DNA from: Halovivax ruber XH-70
GTDB lineage: Archaea > Halobacteriota > Halobacteria > Halobacteriales > Natrialbaceae
Direction: 5' to 3'
Assembly: GCF_000328525.1 (NCBI RefSeq)
Contig: NC_019964.1
Span: 310,001 to 374,000 of the forward strand
Length of the DNA: 64,000 bases
Shown: piece after piece, positions 35,401 through 43,588 of the stretch
Layout: each line of letters starts with the position of its first letter
Position numbering within the stretch: position 1 is the stretch's first letter
Made by a program: the position numbers and the translations under genes
The notes under the pieces: generated by a model
What the model saw: the letters and a program-made list of their open reading frames with translations, nothing else
Database searches by the model: none
What the model was told of the DNA's origin: nothing

Positions 35401-35697
35401 GCCGTCGAGGTAACCCTGGGCGCGGCGCTTCGTGCCACCGGGCAGCGAGCGGCGGCCCGGGATCGCCTCGAGACCGCCCTCGCCGACGCATCGGGCCTCT
35501 CCGCGCTCGCGGAAATTCGCGCCCGGCGTGAACTGGCGCGCCTCGAACGTGACGAAGGGAACACCGGTCACGCGCGTGAGCACTACGAAACCGGGATCGA
35601 ACTCGCGGCATCGGCCGGAATGACGCTGTACGAAACGCAGTTGTCGGACGAGGTAGCGGTACTCGACGCGGACGTCGCCGTGACTGACGGCAAGTAG
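32488..35697 (+). CDS. STAND-type AAA ATPase with N-terminal wHTH and C-terminal TPR-like repeats
   Basis: 1069 residues. A winged helix occupies about 38-95 (DRVQLLAALSSLTRSGLVEE, TRYRLTDAGHDRV). The ATPase has Walker A GDAGVGKT at 187-194 and Walker B VVLVVEDLQW at 279-288, followed by the ENTRY-like TGGNPLFV. The MalT/AfsR-like helical region ends near 500. From about 530 to 1060 there are about 13-14 repeats of 40 residues typical of TPR (DALALLESLGDSYYTRGEFD, HNLGVAAQSRGDWEDA). Such proteins are NTP-driven switches that oligomerise when the repeats bind a signal. Only the wHTH end, not a LuxR domain, could contact DNA. The signal is unknown. Confidence 0.88.
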   Translation: MTAYGVADLVVLALDSTGAVDERADGSATTVELSETIAFGESLADRVQLLAALSSLTRSGLVEESVDDADRTRYRLTDAGHDRVAELRTELADERVTVFDGTDTIECDLCDVPETVDISVAEALVRRSPSGELLLEAAFDDVVDRVETFDRLTAAFESLTTTNPADSIETDAGQPPSNTTQTVVVTGDAGVGKTTVVEAFVERVRERCADVFVGRSRPGGDAPFEPIEAALDAGDATTPAFDVDTVLETPDAETYRAHRTRLYADVATWLETRAADGPVVLVVEDLQWADSATLDLLAHLHSLLASAPVLLLCTYRGDGVDDVDPLGERVGADADGPTVLPLSPFDRETTATLVEHELGQRGVPAAFTDAVYTVTGGNPLFVVETVAAALEDGSLDPRVDRYPTDTDTLSAPDVVETTIRRRFDRLDDETRELVDVGALVDEPITVETLGALCALSPTRLRDRVDLLVDAGIWRETDGGYRFRSDVLRSGARSALDADRRRDRHREIATLLAADDDPNHARIATHFDRADEAAAALEQYQLAAADAEATYAHDVAAAHYERALSIARDLDRDDDALALLESLGDSYYTRGEFDAADRYFRYVREATDEPDRIRRSYYYQARMHFEQSEYEQTKTFARRGLDVGGDEVTEAVCWLVDYLGSAHMKCGEHEAAVEQFERQRTLAESIDFALSLGRSHQNLANVSRRTGAIEEAVEYGERAVSLLETASADRELARCLNDVALVYRSAGRTDAYVETLERCHDVAEETGNVRARILAKHNLGVAAQSRGDWEDARSYYEDVIDLGERAGDADTVATALWNLGAMDLSVGDAPGAIDGFERALSLVDESEAVEQRTHFHTHLSRAYQLADDVDAARWHVAMGLRLAAEHDLSHLRGASAINAAALERAQGAVDPALEHLQSATSILGSIEDVRTETSLLDQFARTHLAADEPGTAIEYARRAHDVAPEGNRQETIAVEVTLGAALRATGQRAAARDRLETALADASGLSALAEIRARRELARLERDEGNTGHAREHYETGIELAASAGMTLYETQLSDEVAVLDADVAVTDGK

Positions 35698-35725
35698 TCC
35701 GATTCAACCCGCTCGCCTCACGATC

Positions 35726-36829
35726 CTACCTGGCACGCTCCAGGTGAACGCAGAACTGGGCGCCGCCCAGGGGCGAATCGTCGACGGTGAGTTCGCCGCC
35801 GTAGGTGTCCGCGATCTCGGCGGCGAGGTGGGTACCGAGGCCCGTCCCGCCGGACTCGCCGATCGAGACGCCGCGATCGAAGATGCGCTCGTGGTCGGCC
35901 GGATCGATACCGTCGCCGTCGTCCTCGACGAAGACGGTCACGGCGTCGTCGGTGGCGGCCGTCCGAATGCGGATCTGGGTGCCACCGGAGTGGACCAGGG
36001 CGTTTTCTACGAGATTGGCGAAGAGTTCTTTGAGCAGCGTGCCGCCTGTGACGTGGAGTTCGTCCACGTCGGTCTCGACGTCGACGTCGTGCTGGCTCGC
36101 CAGGTCGGCGTGGCGATCGACGGTCTCGCGAATCACTCTGGAAAGTGAGATCGACGAGAGTTCCTCGTCGGCGTCGAGCTGGTGGAGCGTCCGGACGTTC
36201 TCGACGAGGTCGATCGCCTCGGTGACGCCGTTCTCCGCGTACGCGTGGTACTCTCGCTGCTGGTCGGTCAGATCCGTCTCGGCGAGCAGGTCGAGGTAGC
36301 CGTCGATGACGGTGAGTTTGTTCCCCAGGTCGTGTCTGAGCACGGAGTGGAGGAACTCGGCGCGCTCTTTGGCTTCGGTTCGCTCGGTCGTGTCGGTCGC
36401 GACGCAGACGATCCCCTCGACGCTGCCCGCGTCGTCCGTCATCACCGACGCGGAGAGGCTCGTCGGCACGGCCTCGCCGTCTTTGGTCTCGAAGTAACTC
36501 TCCAGATCGGTGACACTCCCTTCACGAAGGAGGTGCTCGATCAGCTCGCCCGAGTGTAACATCGAGGAGAGTTCGACGTCGTCGCTCGACTCGGCGAGGA
36601 CGTAGTCGATCGGCTTGCCGACGAGCTCGTCGGGGTCGTAGCCGAGCATCTCCCCGACGGCCTCGTTCGCCATACGGATCCGGCCGTCGGGGCCGAGCTT
36701 CACGAGGACGTCGACCATCGTGTCCATCAGGTTCTCCAGGTCGGCGGTCCGCTGGCGAACCCGGTCCGCGAGCTCCGACCGCGAGAGAATCGTCAGTTCG
36801 TCCGCCCCGTCCAGGCCCCGATCGTCCAT
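35726..36829 (-). CDS. PAS-domain sensor histidine kinase
   Basis: 367 residues, soluble. A short coiled start (LADRVRQRTADLENLMDTMV) leads into one PAS domain (about 33-145) ending DTTERTEAKER. The H-box FLHSVLRHDLGNKLTV carries the phospho-accepting His, and the ATPase domain has N-box ELFANLVENALVHS, G1 DDGDGID and G2 GGTGLGTHLA. No response regulator is encoded next to it, which is common in haloarchaea. Convergent with the STAND gene, with 28 bp between stops. Confidence 0.93.
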   Translation of the reverse strand: MDDRGLDGADELTILSRSELADRVRQRTADLENLMDTMVDVLVKLGPDGRIRMANEAVGEMLGYDPDELVGKPIDYVLAESSDDVELSSMLHSGELIEHLLREGSVTDLESYFETKDGEAVPTSLSASVMTDDAGSVEGIVCVATDTTERTEAKERAEFLHSVLRHDLGNKLTVIDGYLDLLAETDLTDQQREYHAYAENGVTEAIDLVENVRTLHQLDADEELSSISLSRVIRETVDRHADLASQHDVDVETDVDELHVTGGTLLKELFANLVENALVHSGGTQIRIRTAATDDAVTVFVEDDGDGIDPADHERIFDRGVSIGESGGTGLGTHLAAEIADTYGGELTVDDSPLGGAQFCVHLERAR

Positions 36830-36920
36830 TCAGGTGATCGTTGACTCCGTGACTATTCAAGCCAACGGTCGACTGGATCTCGCCGATCGGCGAGAATCGC
36901 ACGGTGGACGGGACGGGACC

Positions 36921-36991
36921 CACCCGGACTACCCCGCAATCGTTCGACAGGTGGTCCACCCGGACGTACTCCGCAATCGTTCGACAGGTGG
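36921..36991. repeat. Two direct 34/35-bp repeats upstream of the PIN-ATPase
   Basis: Unit 1 is 36921-36954 and unit 2 is 36957-36991. They share a 21-bp identical core ending CGTTCGACAGGTGG and similar starts CACCCGGAC. Each is bounded by CCACC and GGTGG, which are inverted to each other. The second unit ends 5 bp before the TATA-like CTTATC, so the pair looks like a double operator. Confidence 0.6.
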
Positions 36992-36996
36992 ACACC

Positions 36997-37002
36997 CTTA
37001 TC
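36997..37002 (+). promoter_or_regulatory. TATA-like element of the PIN-ATPase gene
   Basis: CTTATC, 24-29 bp before ATG 37026, directly downstream of the repeat pair. Confidence 0.45.
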
Positions 37003-37025
37003 AGCGTACGTAACCGAGAGCCGGT

Positions 37026-38930
37026 ATGCACGTCGTGCCGGATACCAGTGTGGTGATCGACGGCCGCGTCTCGGCCTCGATCGCGGACGGGACGTTCGCG
37101 GACGCGACGGTGTCGGTCCCCGAGGCCGTCGTGGCGGAACTCGAGTCGCAGGCCAACGACGGCCTCGACAGCGGCTGGGAGGGGCTCTCGGAACTCGACT
37201 CGCTGGCCGGCCTGGCCGACGACGGCGAGATCGATCTCGAGTACATCGGCGAGCGCCCGACGGCGGGCGAACGAGGGCGCGCCTCGGAGGGCGAGATCGA
37301 CGCACTCATTCGCGATCTGGCCGAGGAACGTGACGCGACGTTCGTCACGAGCGACGTCGTCCAGGCCGAAGTCGCGAAGGCCAAGGGCCTCACCGTCGAG
37401 TACATCTCGCCGAAGTCGCGAGACGTGGGAACGCTCACGATCGAGGACTTCTTCGACGACGAGACGATGAGCGTCCACCTCAAGACGGACACGATCCCGA
37501 AGGCCAAGCGGGGCGCCCTGGGCGAGATGCGCTACGAGGAGATCGCCGACGAGCTGACGGACGAGGCGACGATGGACGAGTGGGCCCGCGAGGTGGTCGA
37601 CGGCGCCAAGGAGTCCCCCGACGGCTTCATCGAACTCACGGAGCCGGGGATGAAGATCGTCCAGTTCCGCGACTATCGTATCGCGGTCGCTCGCCCGCCG
37701 TTCGCCGACGGCATCGAGATCACGGCCGTCCGACCGATCGCCCAGACCGACCTCGAGGACTACGAACACGCCGACGAATTGAAAGAGCGTCTCCTCGAGC
37801 GCCAGCGCGGCGTCCTCGTCTCCGGCTCGCCGGGGGCCGGGAAGTCGACGCTCGCCCAGGCGATCGCGCGCTACCTCGAGACGCACGACTACGCGGTCAA
37901 GACGATGGAGAAACCGCGAGACCTCCAGGTCGGCCCCGAGATCACGCAGTACACCGCCCTCGGCGGCAAGATGGAGAAGACGGCCGACGCCCTCCTGATG
38001 GTCCGGCCGGACTACACCATCTACGACGAGGTCAGAAAGACCGACGACTTCGAGGTGTTCGCGGACATGCGCCTGGCGGGCGTCGGCATGATCGGCGTCG
38101 TCCACGCGACGCGTCCGATCGACGCCCTCCAGCGGCTCATCGGCCGGGTCGAACTCGGCATGATCCCCCAGATCGTCGACACCGTCGTCTACGTCGACGC
38201 CGGTGAGATCGACACGGTCTACGACGTCCAGACGACGGTCAAGGTCCCCGCGGGCCTGACCGAGGAGGACCTCGCCCGCCCGGTCATCCAGGTGACGGAC
38301 TTCCAGACCGGCGTTCCTGCCTACGAGATCTACACGTTCAACCGCCAGGTCGTCACGGTGCCCCTCGACGATGACGAGGACGGCCCCGGCGCGCGCGAGT
38401 CGGGCGTCGACCGCATCGCCAAACAGGAGATCGAACGCGAGATCCGTTCGATCGCCAGGGGCTACGTCGAAGTCCGTCTCAAGAGCCAGGACAAAGCCGT
38501 CGTCTACGTCGAGGACGACGACATCTCCTCTGTCATCGGCAAAGGTGGCGGTCGCATCACCGACGTGGAGAACCGCCTGGGTATCAGCATCGACGTTCGC
38601 ACGCACGAGGAGAATCCCCACTCCGGCGGGGGCGATGGCGACGCCACCGCGGGTGCTGGCAGCGCGAACGGCGGTCGATCCGGCGGCGCACAGCCGACCG
38701 GTGACCCCGTCGGCCAGCTCGTCCAGCCCGAGATCACCTCGCGCCACGTCGTCATCCCGGTCGAGGGCCACGACGGCGAGACCGTCGAGGTCCAGGCGGC
38801 CGGCGAGTACCTCTTCACCGCGACGGTGAGTCGCGGCGGTGAGATCCAGGTGTCGAGAGGCAGTGCGATCGCTGACGAACTCGAAGACGCGATCGATCAC
38901 ACGGAACCGATTACGGTCGTTTCGTCGTAG
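37026..38930 (+). CDS. PIN-domain/ATPase/KH fusion (VapC-PINc ATPase family)
   Basis: 634 residues. An N-terminal PIN fold has acidic residues D6 (VVPDTSVV), E36-E38 region and D110 (FVTSDVVQAE). A middle ATPase of the type II/IV secretion-like class has Walker A GSPGAGKS (267-274) and the Walker B-like DYTIYDEVRKTDDFEVFADM. A KH-like RNA-binding piece is near 500-535 (ISSVIGKGGGRITDVENRLG), followed by a Gly-rich spacer and a beta-rich end. This three-part family is widespread in archaea and thought to act on RNA, but its target is not known. Start at ATG 37026 set by the TATA element. Confidence 0.92.
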   Translation: MHVVPDTSVVIDGRVSASIADGTFADATVSVPEAVVAELESQANDGLDSGWEGLSELDSLAGLADDGEIDLEYIGERPTAGERGRASEGEIDALIRDLAEERDATFVTSDVVQAEVAKAKGLTVEYISPKSRDVGTLTIEDFFDDETMSVHLKTDTIPKAKRGALGEMRYEEIADELTDEATMDEWAREVVDGAKESPDGFIELTEPGMKIVQFRDYRIAVARPPFADGIEITAVRPIAQTDLEDYEHADELKERLLERQRGVLVSGSPGAGKSTLAQAIARYLETHDYAVKTMEKPRDLQVGPEITQYTALGGKMEKTADALLMVRPDYTIYDEVRKTDDFEVFADMRLAGVGMIGVVHATRPIDALQRLIGRVELGMIPQIVDTVVYVDAGEIDTVYDVQTTVKVPAGLTEEDLARPVIQVTDFQTGVPAYEIYTFNRQVVTVPLDDDEDGPGARESGVDRIAKQEIEREIRSIARGYVEVRLKSQDKAVVYVEDDDISSVIGKGGGRITDVENRLGISIDVRTHEENPHSGGGDGDATAGAGSANGGRSGGAQPTGDPVGQLVQPEITSRHVVIPVEGHDGETVEVQAAGEYLFTATVSRGGEIQVSRGSAIADELEDAIDHTEPITVVSS

Positions 38931-39019
38931 GCGGACCGGTCCGTGTGCGTCGAACCGCGAGCGTCGCAGATGCGAGCAGCGATCGGCGAAACTGACTGCG
39001 TGTTCGACGTCGTCCTCGC

Positions 39020-39448
39020 TCAGTTGCCGTTCGTCTCGATATCCTGGAAGTATATCTCCGGATTTCTGGTGTAGAAGAGTGCCCAGCCGGCGACGAGGCC
39101 GACGAGCATGGCGACCAGTTCGCGGGGAAGGCGGGGCAGGCCGAGTTCGAGGAGGCCGAAGAGCGCGACCGACGCGCCCAGGAGCGTCCCGATGACGACG
39201 AAGGTGACGTCGGTCGCGATTCGGAGGCGGTTGTGCTCCCAGTAGGGGCGTTTCTCCTCGTCGTACCAGACCCCGACGTAGATGATGACGGGTGCCATCC
39301 CGGCGATGACGGTGGCGGCGCCGAACGACACGGGCAGGCCGAGCGGATGAAAGAGGAGTGCGTTGAGCAGGTTCGTCACGAGTGCCATCACGAGGAGCCC
39401 GACGAAGAGCCACCCGGTGCGCGGCAGTCGATCGCGGTCGACGTTCAT
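39020..39448 (-). CDS. Four-TM membrane protein of unknown function
   Basis: 142 residues with hydrophobic segments at about 13-33, 43-62, 78-99 and 104-124, joined by the charged loop VWYDEEKRPYWEHNRLR. The C-terminus ends in a soluble NPEIYFQDIETNGN. No family assigned. Convergent with the PIN-ATPase gene. Confidence 0.75.
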   Translation of the reverse strand: MNVDRDRLPRTGWLFVGLLVMALVTNLLNALLFHPLGLPVSFGAATVIAGMAPVIIYVGVWYDEEKRPYWEHNRLRIATDVTFVVIGTLLGASVALFGLLELGLPRLPRELVAMLVGLVAGWALFYTRNPEIYFQDIETNGN

Positions 39449-39629
39449 ATCTCCCGACGGGTCCGCGACCGGGTTAACGGTACCGTCTCGACGAGTGACT
39501 CACCCGTTTCGATAGCGCAACTCTGCCGTTTCGCCGAATGGGCCGCCGGCAGACGAGTCGGTGGCGATCCTGTGAGCGCGATGGTGTGGCTGGCTGGAAT
39601 CGTCGCGACGAGAGAACAGCGGTTGTTCG

Positions 39630-39926
39630 TTATTCGGCGCAGCAGGCGTCGTCGGCTGCACTGGCGTCGTCCAGCCCGCCGTCAGCGGCGACGGGTTCTT
39701 CGAGTCGGTAGAGGCTCTGGCGAGCGTCGGCGAAGTAGATGTCCTCGTCGACCATGCCAATTTCCTCGAGTCGTTCGAGCGCGTAGCGGACGGTCCGGGC
39801 CGACAGCATCGACTCCTGGACGATCTGTTTCTGGGTCAGTGGGCCGTCGTACTCCAGTACTTTGAAGACGAGCTTGGCGCTGGGGGGACAGTCGCCGAGC
39901 TCCGTCGAGTCCATTGCTTCCATCAT
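39630..39926 (-). CDS. Small winged-helix regulator (MarR-like)
   Basis: 98 residues: DCPPSAKLVFKVLEYDGPLT, QKQIVQESMLSARTVRYALE and RLEEIGMVDEDIYFADARQS make one complete winged helix. The end is short, with a Cys pair (ADDACCAE). This type is conserved across haloarchaea as a single-domain regulator; its targets are not known. The TATA element CTTTTAT at 39951-39957 is 25-31 bp before ATG 39926 and so picks that start from three closely spaced methionines. Confidence 0.8.
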   Translation of the reverse strand: MMEAMDSTELGDCPPSAKLVFKVLEYDGPLTQKQIVQESMLSARTVRYALERLEEIGMVDEDIYFADARQSLYRLEEPVAADGGLDDASAADDACCAE

Positions 39927-39950
39927 TACGAATCGAAACACTCCAGGAGC

Positions 39951-39957
39951 ATAAAAG
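39951..39957 (-). promoter_or_regulatory. TATA element of the small wHTH gene
   Basis: CTTTTAT read on the minus strand, 25-31 bp before ATG 39926. Confidence 0.55.
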
Positions 39958-40015
39958 TTGACGCTCTCGAATCGGTCGTCGGGGCTATCGGAAAATCGGC
40001 TCCGCTGCGGCGTGC

Positions 40016-40114
40016 TCAGCGGACATTCGAGATACACTCGGTCACGTTGGTCTGGACCAGGCCGTCTAGTTGGTCGAGCGGCCCAGCGGCGATCGACGTG
40101 GCCAGCCCATCCAT
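40016..40114 (-). CDS. Possible 32-residue microprotein
   Basis: MDGLATSIAAGPLDQLDGLV continues to QTNVTECISNVR and a stop. Third codon positions are mostly G/C, as in real genes here, and an AGAAGG sequence directly precedes the ATG. It lies 44 bp after the DUF5305 stop, in the same direction. No homologue is recognised and the call is tentative. Confidence 0.25.
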   Translation of the reverse strand: MDGLATSIAAGPLDQLDGLVQTNVTECISNVR

Positions 40115-40158
40115 CCTTCTATCGCGGCGATTGGTCGTCGTTCGGGCCCGACTCGCGT

Positions 40159-41325
40159 CTAGAGTTGTTCCCAGGCGTCTTCGTCGTCGGGATCGATGTC
40201 CGTCGGCGGACCGCCCGGACCGACGGGGCCGTCGGCCGGTGCCGATCCGGGGGCGGCTGGTGGCGCCCCGGCGGTGTCCTCGGCTCCGCCGGTGGTGTCC
40301 TCCAGATTCATGTTCGGCCAGGCGGTCTCCTCCCAGAGGCCGCGGTCGGTGTAGTAGTAGACGACGTCGTCCGAGACGACCGCGAACAGGCCGCGCTGGC
40401 GATCGTGGACCACCCGTTCGCTCGTGTCGATGGCGACGTCGACGACGTCCTCCAGCGTGTCCAGTGCGATGTGGTGGTCGCCGATCCACATGGGGATCGA
40501 GCCGCGGGAGATCCACTCGGCGTACCGGCGTTCGTGGACCGCCCGGCGAGCCGACTTCTCGTCGATCGGGCGGCGCCGGTCGAGTCCCCAGGCCGCGCCG
40601 AGTGAGAGCGTCCCGACGACAGCCAGTAGGCCGACGAGCGCCGTCGAGCGCGGCTCTGACTCGGTCACGAGCGCGTATTGCGGATGCGTCTCCTCGTGGG
40701 ATGGGACGGGCTGGGCGAGCCAGAACGCGCGTTCGGTCGCGACGAGTTCCGTCTCGATCGTGAACGCGTCGGCGGTCGTCCCCGTGTCGTACTCCGTCTC
40801 GACGACGGCGACGACGCGGACGTCGCCCACACCGGCGACCTCGCGCTCGATCTCGCCCATCCGGTCGCGGACGGCGGCGACGTCGACGTCGACCGAACTG
40901 CTGGCGACGCCGTCGCGTACTCTCGGTGCCTGTCTACTGAGCTGGCTCGTCTCGTTCCAGAAGACTGCGCCGTCGCGCACGGCCTCGTATCGGAGCGTGA
41001 CGTCGTGATAGACGCTCGCGTCGTTCGTCGGGACGGTCGTCCGTGGCGTGAGCGTCAGCGTCTCCGTCGCGTTCGTGAGGTAGACCGGTTCGTCTTCGAG
41101 GACCGTCCCTTCGGGCCAGAGCCCGCCGGTCTCGACGATCGCTTCGGTCCCGACCTCGGTCGAGACGCGGTCGGTGCCCGTCTGCTGGGTCGTCGTGGTC
41201 GTCTCCGGCGAGGCGACCGCCCAGCCGGATAGTGCGAGCGCGACGACGCCGCAGACGGCCAGCGCGACGAGTAACGTCCGGCCGTACCGAGCGACGAGCA
41301 GGTCGATTCGTGGATTGTCGATCAT
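40159..41325 (-). CDS. DUF5305 membrane protein of the signal peptidase/TasA-like locus
   Basis: 388 residues. One TM helix (about 17-37, LLVALAVCGVVALALSGWAV) leads to an exported domain of about 200 residues: YLTNATETLTLTPRTTVPTN, VTLRYEAVRDGAVFWNETSQ. A second TM (about 240-258) leads to a cytoplasmic part with SRGSIPMWIGDHHIALDTLE and an acidic, Pro/Gly-rich tail. This is the DUF5305 pattern, repeatedly found next to archaeal signal peptidases and DUF1102 proteins. It may assist export or assembly of the surface proteins encoded upstream. Starts at 41325 or 41334 are both possible. Confidence 0.82.
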   Translation of the reverse strand: MIDNPRIDLLVARYGRTLLVALAVCGVVALALSGWAVASPETTTTTQQTGTDRVSTEVGTEAIVETGGLWPEGTVLEDEPVYLTNATETLTLTPRTTVPTNDASVYHDVTLRYEAVRDGAVFWNETSQLSRQAPRVRDGVASSSVDVDVAAVRDRMGEIEREVAGVGDVRVVAVVETEYDTGTTADAFTIETELVATERAFWLAQPVPSHEETHPQYALVTESEPRSTALVGLLAVVGTLSLGAAWGLDRRRPIDEKSARRAVHERRYAEWISRGSIPMWIGDHHIALDTLEDVVDVAIDTSERVVHDRQRGLFAVVSDDVVYYYTDRGLWEETAWPNMNLEDTTGGAEDTAGAPPAAPGSAPADGPVGPGGPPTDIDPDDEDAWEQL

Positions 41326-41448
41326 TGTTCCCATCCCGTCGGGCCTCGCTTCGAGCGAGCCCACGTGCCGGTTCCCAGCCAGCACACCCCCGACTTGTCG
41401 AGACGTACGAACGACTGACTGATAACCGTACTGGCCCCGTCCGAACGC

Positions 41449-42630
41449 TCAACGGCGCCACTTTCGAAGCTTCCGGCTCACTCTGCGTCGGACCGGGACG
41501 TGCGAGCCGGGCGTTCGAAACTTGATGTCGTCCCGGCCGAACAGGGCGAGGATCAGGACGACGGCGGCGCCCACGACCACTGCGTCGACGGCCGCGACGG
41601 CCAGATATGGGTGGATGCCGTGGAGCCAGCCCAACAGGGTCGGCGGGAGTACGAGCAGATACCGATACTCGCGGACCGTCTGGACGTACGTCCCGGTTCG
41701 GTCGGGGGCCGACAGCGTGACGGTCACCTCGCCCTCGTCCCGCGCCCCGACGACCTGCCGGGCCGGGTCGATGGCGACGCCGTCGCTCGCTGGTTCGGTC
41801 TGGGCGACGATCGGGACGTACCCCGCGTTGTCGATCGTGCGGGTGAGGTCGCTGGTTTCGCCCGGTGCGATCCGCTGTGGATCGTCGGTCGGCTCGTCGG
41901 TGCTGACCACGTCGTACCCCGTCGTGCCGGACGGAACGACCATCGTCGCGGTCGCTGCCGTCACCAGGACGAGCAAGACGAGCGCGATCACCGACCAGAG
42001 GGCGATCACGTTCCGCCGGGTGGTCGTCCGCGTCGTCTCCCGCCGCGGTGGGCCAGCCCGATCGAACACGACGCCGAACCCGAACATGGCGACCCCGAGG
42101 CCGACCAGCATCGCCCCCGCACCGTCGGCGTCGAGGCCGCCCGGGCCGTTCCCCAGGCCGAGCGCGCCGGCGATCGCGCCGACGACGCCGAGCACCAGCG
42201 ACTGGATCCCCATCACGACCGTCCCGAGGTGGGGAATCGTGACGACGGTCCCCTCGATCTGGAGCGCTTTCGCGACGATCTGGCCGTCGGTCACCGGCGG
42301 CTCACCGCCGTCCTGATCGGTAAACGGGTTGGCGTCCCCCTTCGTCACGTAGCCGTCGTCCGTCTCTTCGACGACGCGGTGGGTCGTCAGGCCGCCGCCG
42401 TTGACCTCACGCGCTTCGTAGACGATCACGTCGCCCTCGGAGACGTCGCCGGCGAGGGCATCTGGCACGGCGACGAACCCGTCGCCGGTCTCCATCGCGG
42501 GTTCCATACTTCCCGAGGCGACGTACCCCAGTAACATCGGCTGGCCGAGCACCTGGCCGAGGACGAGCGCCGCTACGACGATGGCGAACGCCACGCCGAG
42601 TACCCGCGATGCCGTTTCGATATCAACCAC
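41449..42630 (-). CDS. Signal peptidase I, archaeal Sec11-type, with C-terminal exported domain
   Basis: 393 residues from GTG 42630. Residues about 9-30 are a TM helix. The catalytic Ser41 lies in YVASGSMEPAM, and the Ser/His type is shown by H84 in GLTTHRVVEE and D99 (or D105) in KGDANPFTDQD. This is the eukaryote/archaeal-like and SipW-like class, not the Ser/Lys class. After two membrane segments (about 125-185), an exported beta-rich part follows (GETSDLTRTIDNAGYVPIVA), then another TM and a basic tail. The extra domain makes it much longer than a housekeeping enzyme, in line with dedication to the neighbouring TasA-like substrates. GTG is chosen because the frame before it is not protein-like. 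Confidence 0.82.
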   Translation of the reverse strand: MVDIETASRVLGVAFAIVVAALVLGQVLGQPMLLGYVASGSMEPAMETGDGFVAVPDALAGDVSEGDVIVYEAREVNGGGLTTHRVVEETDDGYVTKGDANPFTDQDGGEPPVTDGQIVAKALQIEGTVVTIPHLGTVVMGIQSLVLGVVGAIAGALGLGNGPGGLDADGAGAMLVGLGVAMFGFGVVFDRAGPPRRETTRTTTRRNVIALWSVIALVLLVLVTAATATMVVPSGTTGYDVVSTDEPTDDPQRIAPGETSDLTRTIDNAGYVPIVAQTEPASDGVAIDPARQVVGARDEGEVTVTLSAPDRTGTYVQTVREYRYLLVLPPTLLGWLHGIHPYLAVAAVDAVVVGAAVVLILALFGRDDIKFRTPGSHVPVRRRVSRKLRKWRR

Positions 42631-42691
42631 AATTTTCCTCGTTCTCTCCGCGCTAACCCACGCTACGATGCTGGCCTCGGCCGGCACCGAC

Positions 42692-43588
42692 TTAACGCCG
42701 CCGACCTCGCACGACGCGGCCGATCGCCACGAGCCCAAGCGTCGCCGGCGGGGCGATCGCCGCCGTCAGCGGCGATGCGAACTCGACCGACGAGAGTGAG
42801 ATGCTCGTGCGGTCGGAGACGGCGACGGTCCCCGCCGCCGTCTCCCCCACGCTGAGTCGGTAGACGCCCGCCGATTCGGGCGTCCAGCCGACGGTCAGTG
42901 TACGGGTTTCGTTCGGTGCGAGTTCGACACGGCGATCGTCGACGACGGCCCCGTCGACCAGGATCGGGATCCGATCGGCAATTCGCCGGTCGTCGAGGTT
43001 CGACACGGTGGCGGTTACCGTGACCGTGTCGCCGGCCGTTACGTTCGTCGCGTCGACAGACGCGTTCGTGACGGCCAGCTCTCCGGTCAAATCCACATCC
43101 TCGCCGGCCGCGGTTTCGTTCCCGTCGGCGGGCCTATCGTCATCCTCGTCCGCCGTCTCGACGACGATGGAGAACGTCTCCGACCCGGTCGGCGCCTCGT
43201 GCGTGTCGATGGAGACGCCGATGGTAACCGATTCGCCCCCGGACAGGGACACAGGATCGGCGGCGTCGATGGCGGTTTTCCGGTCGCCGTCGGCGTAGAA
43301 CGTGACTTCCCGTACGTCGTGTTCGACCCAGACGCTGCTGTCGTCGGCCGTCGTCACGTCGAAGACGGCGTCGACGTCGGTCCGCGCGTCGACGTTGAGT
43401 CGATCGAAGTCGAGCGTGAGTTCCCCGTCTTCGACGGTCGCGTACTGACTCGCTGCAGTGAGTACGACACCCTCGGTCGCGTCGCTCTCGGCGGTGGTGT
43501 CACTGGCGCCGAGACCTACCGCCGCCGTCGGGACGGCGAGCAGGAGCGACCCGAGTGCGAGTACCGTCAGCCACGTCGTGCGTGTCAT
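42692..43588 (-). CDS. Exported DUF1102-like protein with CARDB-type domain and C-terminal anchor
   Basis: 298 residues. Signal segment TWLTVLALGSLLLAVPTAAV. A DUF1102-like beta region follows (ASQYATVEDGELTLDFDRLN, VDAVFDVTTADDSSVWVEHD). An acidic linker leads to a CARDB/Ig-like domain (ASVDATNVTAGDTVTVTATV, ETRTLTVGWTPESAGVYRLS), then a hydrophobic end and RRVRGRRR-like basic tail that would hold it in the membrane. It could be a fibre anchor or minor subunit. It lies between the TasA-like gene and the signal peptidase; 61 bp to the latter. Confidence 0.75.
   Translation of the reverse strand: MTRTTWLTVLALGSLLLAVPTAAVGLGASDTTAESDATEGVVLTAASQYATVEDGELTLDFDRLNVDARTDVDAVFDVTTADDSSVWVEHDVREVTFYADGDRKTAIDAADPVSLSGGESVTIGVSIDTHEAPTGSETFSIVVETADEDDDRPADGNETAAGEDVDLTGELAVTNASVDATNVTAGDTVTVTATVSNLDDRRIADRIPILVDGAVVDDRRVELAPNETRTLTVGWTPESAGVYRLSVGETAAGTVAVSDRTSISLSSVEFASPLTAAIAPPATLGLVAIGRVVRGRRR

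Noticed and set aside
32461-35583. A 1040-codon open frame antisense to the STAND ATPase
   Set aside because: Residues are dominated by Arg, Val, Gly and Asp with no domain. Long antisense frames are expected in GC-rich DNA, and the sense strand has clear Walker motifs and TPR-like repeats.
36522-39413. A 963-codon frame antisense to the PIN-KH ATPase and beyond
   Set aside because: Low-complexity Arg/Asp/Leu/Val composition, no promoter, and it covers parts of three well-supported genes.
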